Assembly (NCBI GenBank): GCA_013153765.1
Contig: JAADDT010000112.1
Location: 1-14,682, forward strand
Direction: 5' to 3'
Source of the DNA: Aquificota bacterium
Lineage (GTDB): Bacteria > Aquificota > Aquificia > Aquificales > Hydrogenothermaceae
DNA: 14,682 bases
The notes under the pieces are model-generated. The model had not been told where the DNA came from. It worked only from the letters and a program-made list of their open reading frames with translations, and made no database searches. Shown here in pieces: positions 12,523-14,682 of this stretch (position 1 is the first letter of the stretch; the number at the start of each line of letters is the position of its first letter). Position numbers and translations under genes: made by a program.

Positions 12523-13218
12523 ATGAAAATAGCCGGAATACAGAAGTTTTCAATGATAGACTACCCGGGAAAGATGTCAGCTGTCGTTTTCGTGCAGGGC
12601 TGTAATTTCAGGTGTCCTTACTGCCACAACAGGGAGCTGGTGCTTCCTGCTTACTTCCAGAAAACGATGGAAGAGGAGGAGGTGTTTAACTTCCTTGCGG
12701 AAAGGAAAGGCAAGCTACAGGGCGTTGTCATTACCGGAGGAGAGCCTACCATATTCCCGGACCTGCCGGACTTCCTGAAAAGGATAAAAAAAATGGGATT
12801 TTACACAAAGCTTGACACGAACGGCTCAAACCCGGAAATGCTGAAAACCCTGATAGAAAGGAAGCTGGTTGATTTTGTGGCGATGGACGTTAAAGCTCCC
12901 ATTGAAAAGTACAGCCAGATAGCCGGCGTGGAGGTGGACAGGGAAAAAATAATAAAATCAATAAAGCTAATAATCCAATCAGGAATAGAACACGAGTTCA
13001 GAACAACGCTGGTAAAAGGGATTTTACAGTATTCTGACCTATTGAAAATAGTAAACCTGATAAAGGGAGCCAAAAGGTATGCTATTCAAAATTTCCACCC
13101 CGCAGAAACGTTAGTAGATGAGAAATACAAGTCAAAAACAGGCTATCCGAAAGACAAGTTAAATAAGTTCGGTAAAAGGCTGAAAGACAGGTTTGCCAGC
13201 GTTGTCGTCAGGGACTAA
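12523..13218 (+). CDS. nrdG: Anaerobic ribonucleotide reductase activating protein (radical SAM)
   Basis: NrdG installs the glycyl radical on NrdD using S-adenosylmethionine and a [4Fe-4S] cluster. The 231-residue protein has the radical SAM cluster motif C27-N-F-R-C31-P-Y-C34-H-N, then VVITGGEPT (68-76) and KLDTNGSNPEMLK. It belongs to the longer thermophile/archaeal NrdG2 type (about 230 residues) rather than the ~155-residue E. coli form. It lies 72 bp after nrdD, with AGG and AAAG before the ATG. From about 12,940 to 13,140 the gene is more AT-rich (33-38% GC in two counted lines, against 48% near the start). That suggests mosaic origin or relaxed composition; the frame is intact. Its TAA shares four bases with the cmk stop. 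Confidence 0.93.
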   Translation: MKIAGIQKFSMIDYPGKMSAVVFVQGCNFRCPYCHNRELVLPAYFQKTMEEEEVFNFLAERKGKLQGVVITGGEPTIFPDLPDFLKRIKKMGFYTKLDTNGSNPEMLKTLIERKLVDFVAMDVKAPIEKYSQIAGVEVDREKIIKSIKLIIQSGIEHEFRTTLVKGILQYSDLLKIVNLIKGAKRYAIQNFHPAETLVDEKYKSKTGYPKDKLNKFGKRLKDRFASVVVRD

Positions 13219-13877
13219 AGCCTTTCCCTAACCAGTTTTAGAACGCTTAGAAAAACGTCCTGCAGGTTTTTATCCGTAGTATCTATGACGATAGAGTCGG
13301 GAGCAGGTTTCAGCGGACTGTCCTTTCTGGTTTCGTCAAGCCTGTCCCTTTCCCTTATCTCCTTTAGAATACTTTCGTAATCAACGGTAAACCCTTTTTC
13401 CGAAAGCTCCCTGTACCTCCGCTGGGCTCTTTTTTCCGGCGATGCGGTCATAAATATCTTCAGGTCTGCATCGGGAAATATTACCGTTCCCGTGTCCCTT
13501 CCCTCTATCACGGCGTTTTTTGAGGCTGTTCCCAGCTCCCTCTGGAGTTTGACCAGTTTTTTTCTAACCTGTGGAAGCCTTGCTATCAGGGAGGCTATTT
13601 TCCCAATCTCTTCAGTCCTTATAAGCTGGGAAACATCTTTGCCGTCAAGGAGAACCTTTACTCCCCATTCTGCCGGCAGAAGTTTTATTTCCGTTTTTTC
13701 CATCAGATTAAGGACCGCCTCCTCGTCCTGCGGGCTTACGCCGGACAGCTTTACTTTCAGAGCTACAGCTCTGTACATCGCTCCCGTATCTATGTAAGTA
13801 AACTTAAGCTCCTTTGCAAGCATCTTGGCAATGGTGGACTTTCCCGAGCCGGCAGGACCGTCTATGGCTATTATCAT
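13215..13877 (-). CDS. cmk: Cytidylate kinase
   Basis: Cmk phosphorylates CMP and dCMP to the diphosphates. The 220-residue protein begins MIIAIDGPAGSGKST with the P-loop at 7-15, then YIDTGAMYRAVAL (28-40) for nucleotide binding. VIEGRDTGTVIFPDADLKIF is the family signature (usually GRDIGTVVFPDA), and a lid-like segment ASPEKRAQRRYREL follows. Length is normal. The ATG overlaps the TGA of the upstream secreted-protein gene (ATGA at 13874-13877), implying coupling. It converges on nrdG with a four-base stop overlap, CTAA. In this window it supplies the pyrimidine pool used by the reductase and Dcd. Confidence 0.96.
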   Translation of the reverse strand: MIIAIDGPAGSGKSTIAKMLAKELKFTYIDTGAMYRAVALKVKLSGVSPQDEEAVLNLMEKTEIKLLPAEWGVKVLLDGKDVSQLIRTEEIGKIASLIARLPQVRKKLVKLQRELGTASKNAVIEGRDTGTVIFPDADLKIFMTASPEKRAQRRYRELSEKGFTVDYESILKEIRERDRLDETRKDSPLKPAPDSIVIDTTDKNLQDVFLSVLKLVRERL

Positions 13878-14682
13878 CTTCCGTACACCCTGTAGGTTTT
13901 TATTCCCCTTTCGGCAGGAATTTCAACAAAAACGCCGTCAGGCTTCCTTTCCACAGGCATGGACGGGATTGCACACCCGTTTTCCTTTCCGTAAGAGAGA
14001 AACTCCTTCTTTAGCTTACCAAACGTAAGGTAAGCTCTGTAAACGGGAGAGGGCAGAACCACCCTGTCCCTTTCCACAGACGGTTTAAACGGCTCAAACC
14101 TGCCTTCAACCGAGTATCCTATCCTTTCCCTGTAGCCGTCCTCCTCCTCCACAACTATGGACAGACTGCCACCGCCGTCGTAAGGGAGGAAGAACAGCTT
14201 ACCCCTGTCAGTTTTGCAGAAAGGAAGCCTTTTATCTTCCACCTCAACCCAGATATCCTTTGCGTCCACAGGCTTTTCAACCATTATGAAGGAATACCTG
14301 TCCTTCCCAAAAGCAAAGTTCCTGACGGATACCTTCAGGTTTTCCTTTCTGTATGCAAGCAGTTTTTCCCTGTACCGTTTTAGTATCTGGGAGTAATCCC
14401 TGTCTATCTCTTTGTGGTACCGTTCCGTTGCCTTTTCAACTATTTTTTCGTATTCCTCAAAAACGGTATCACAGCCGGCTTTTTTGAGTTCCTTTTCAAG
14501 CTCCGGCGTTTTTACGTGCTTTTCAGCAACCCTGAAACACCGCTCCAGCTCCCTTTTAAAGCCTTCGTCTTTCGTAAGCATTTCCTCGTTCACGTAAATC
14601 TCCAGCCTGTCCGTAATCTCCTCACCAAAAGCCGTATAAAAAAGCAGTAATGCCAGTAAGAGGCTAATCCTGTGCGTAATCA
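13874..14682 (-). CDS. Secreted protein of unknown function, start codon cut by the window edge
   Basis: An internal GTG at 14593 could begin a 239-residue protein, but the frame stays open to the window end. There it encodes ITHRISLLLALLLFYTAFGEE, a convincing signal peptide. The two bases before it (14682-14681 on the minus strand) are TG, so the true start is probably an ATG whose first base is just outside, giving about 269 residues. After the predicted cleavage near residue 20 comes a helical, charged region (to about 130), then a beta-rich region (NFAFGKDRYSFIMVEKP, FFLPYDGGGSLSIVVEE). I recognise no family. It probably acts outside the cytoplasmic membrane. Its TGA overlaps the cmk start. 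Confidence 0.75.
   Translation of the reverse strand, partial: ITHRISLLLALLLFYTAFGEEITDRLEIYVNEEMLTKDEGFKRELERCFRVAEKHVKTPELEKELKKAGCDTVFEEYEKIVEKATERYHKEIDRDYSQILKRYREKLLAYRKENLKVSVRNFAFGKDRYSFIMVEKPVDAKDIWVEVEDKRLPFCKTDRGKLFFLPYDGGGSLSIVVEEEDGYRERIGYSVEGRFEPFKPSVERDRVVLPSPVYRAYLTFGKLKKEFLSYGKENGCAIPSMPVERKPDGVFVEIPAERGIKTYRVYGR

Noticed and set aside
1..14682. CRISPR array, riboswitch, rRNA, replication origin or transposase
   Set aside because: No regularly spaced repeats, no recognisable aptamer, no rRNA sequence and no transposase or integrase motifs were seen on either strand.

Overview
The window looks like a compact chromosome segment of a thermophilic anaerobic bacterium, most likely an Aquificota member of the Desulfurobacteriaceae/Thermovibrio type. 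That placement is an inference from gene content and style: class III (oxygen-sensitive) ribonucleotide reductase, ThyX rather than ThyA, frequent AGG/AGA arginine and ATA isoleucine codons, Lys/Glu-rich proteins, about 45-55% GC in most hand-counted lines, and almost no intergenic space. No gap exceeds about 140 bp, so there is no long gene-free stretch.

Left part (1-1368). The C-terminal end of a plus-strand gene, probably a MobA-type nucleotidyltransferase, meets a minus-strand AAA+ ATPase gene (winged helix plus a PD-(D/E)XK-like C-terminus). The ATPase gene is clearly more AT-rich than its neighbours. A 16-bp motif, GTTTAGTRGAGKAAAC, occurs at its stop codon and again just upstream of its start. 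The upstream copy contains the ribosome binding site and belongs to a long near-perfect inverted repeat. I regard this as the most likely undescribed element: a self-contained ATPase cassette with a foldback-controlled start, sitting just downstream of a tRNA-Arg(CCU) gene.

Minus-strand operon (1369-4109). Macro-domain protein, membrane-anchored Mrr-like nuclease-fold protein and exported M16 zinc peptidase have overlapping ends and are followed by tRNA-Arg.

Plus-strand operon (4198-9314). An enlarged ThyX, a UbiB/ABC1 kinase, HisA, RidA and a lipoprotein hydrolase. It converges on minus-strand dcd, whose product carries a bifunctional dCTP deaminase/dUTPase signature.

Right part (9854-14682). 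A YceD/DUF177 gene lacks its usual rpmF partner. nrdD follows, behind a promoter with an Fnr/Crp-type box centred near -41.5 and an NrdR-like box over the -10 and start site. A 33-nt homopyrimidine tract (G-quadruplex motif on the other strand) and a terminator-like hairpin separate nrdD from nrdG. Minus-strand cmk and a secreted protein of unknown function close the window; the start codon of the latter is cut by the window edge.

Taken together, nrdD/nrdG, dcd, thyX and cmk cover most of anaerobic pyrimidine deoxynucleotide synthesis (CTP to dCTP to dUMP to dTMP) within 10 kb. All three convergent protein-gene pairs end with stop codons sharing exactly four bases.
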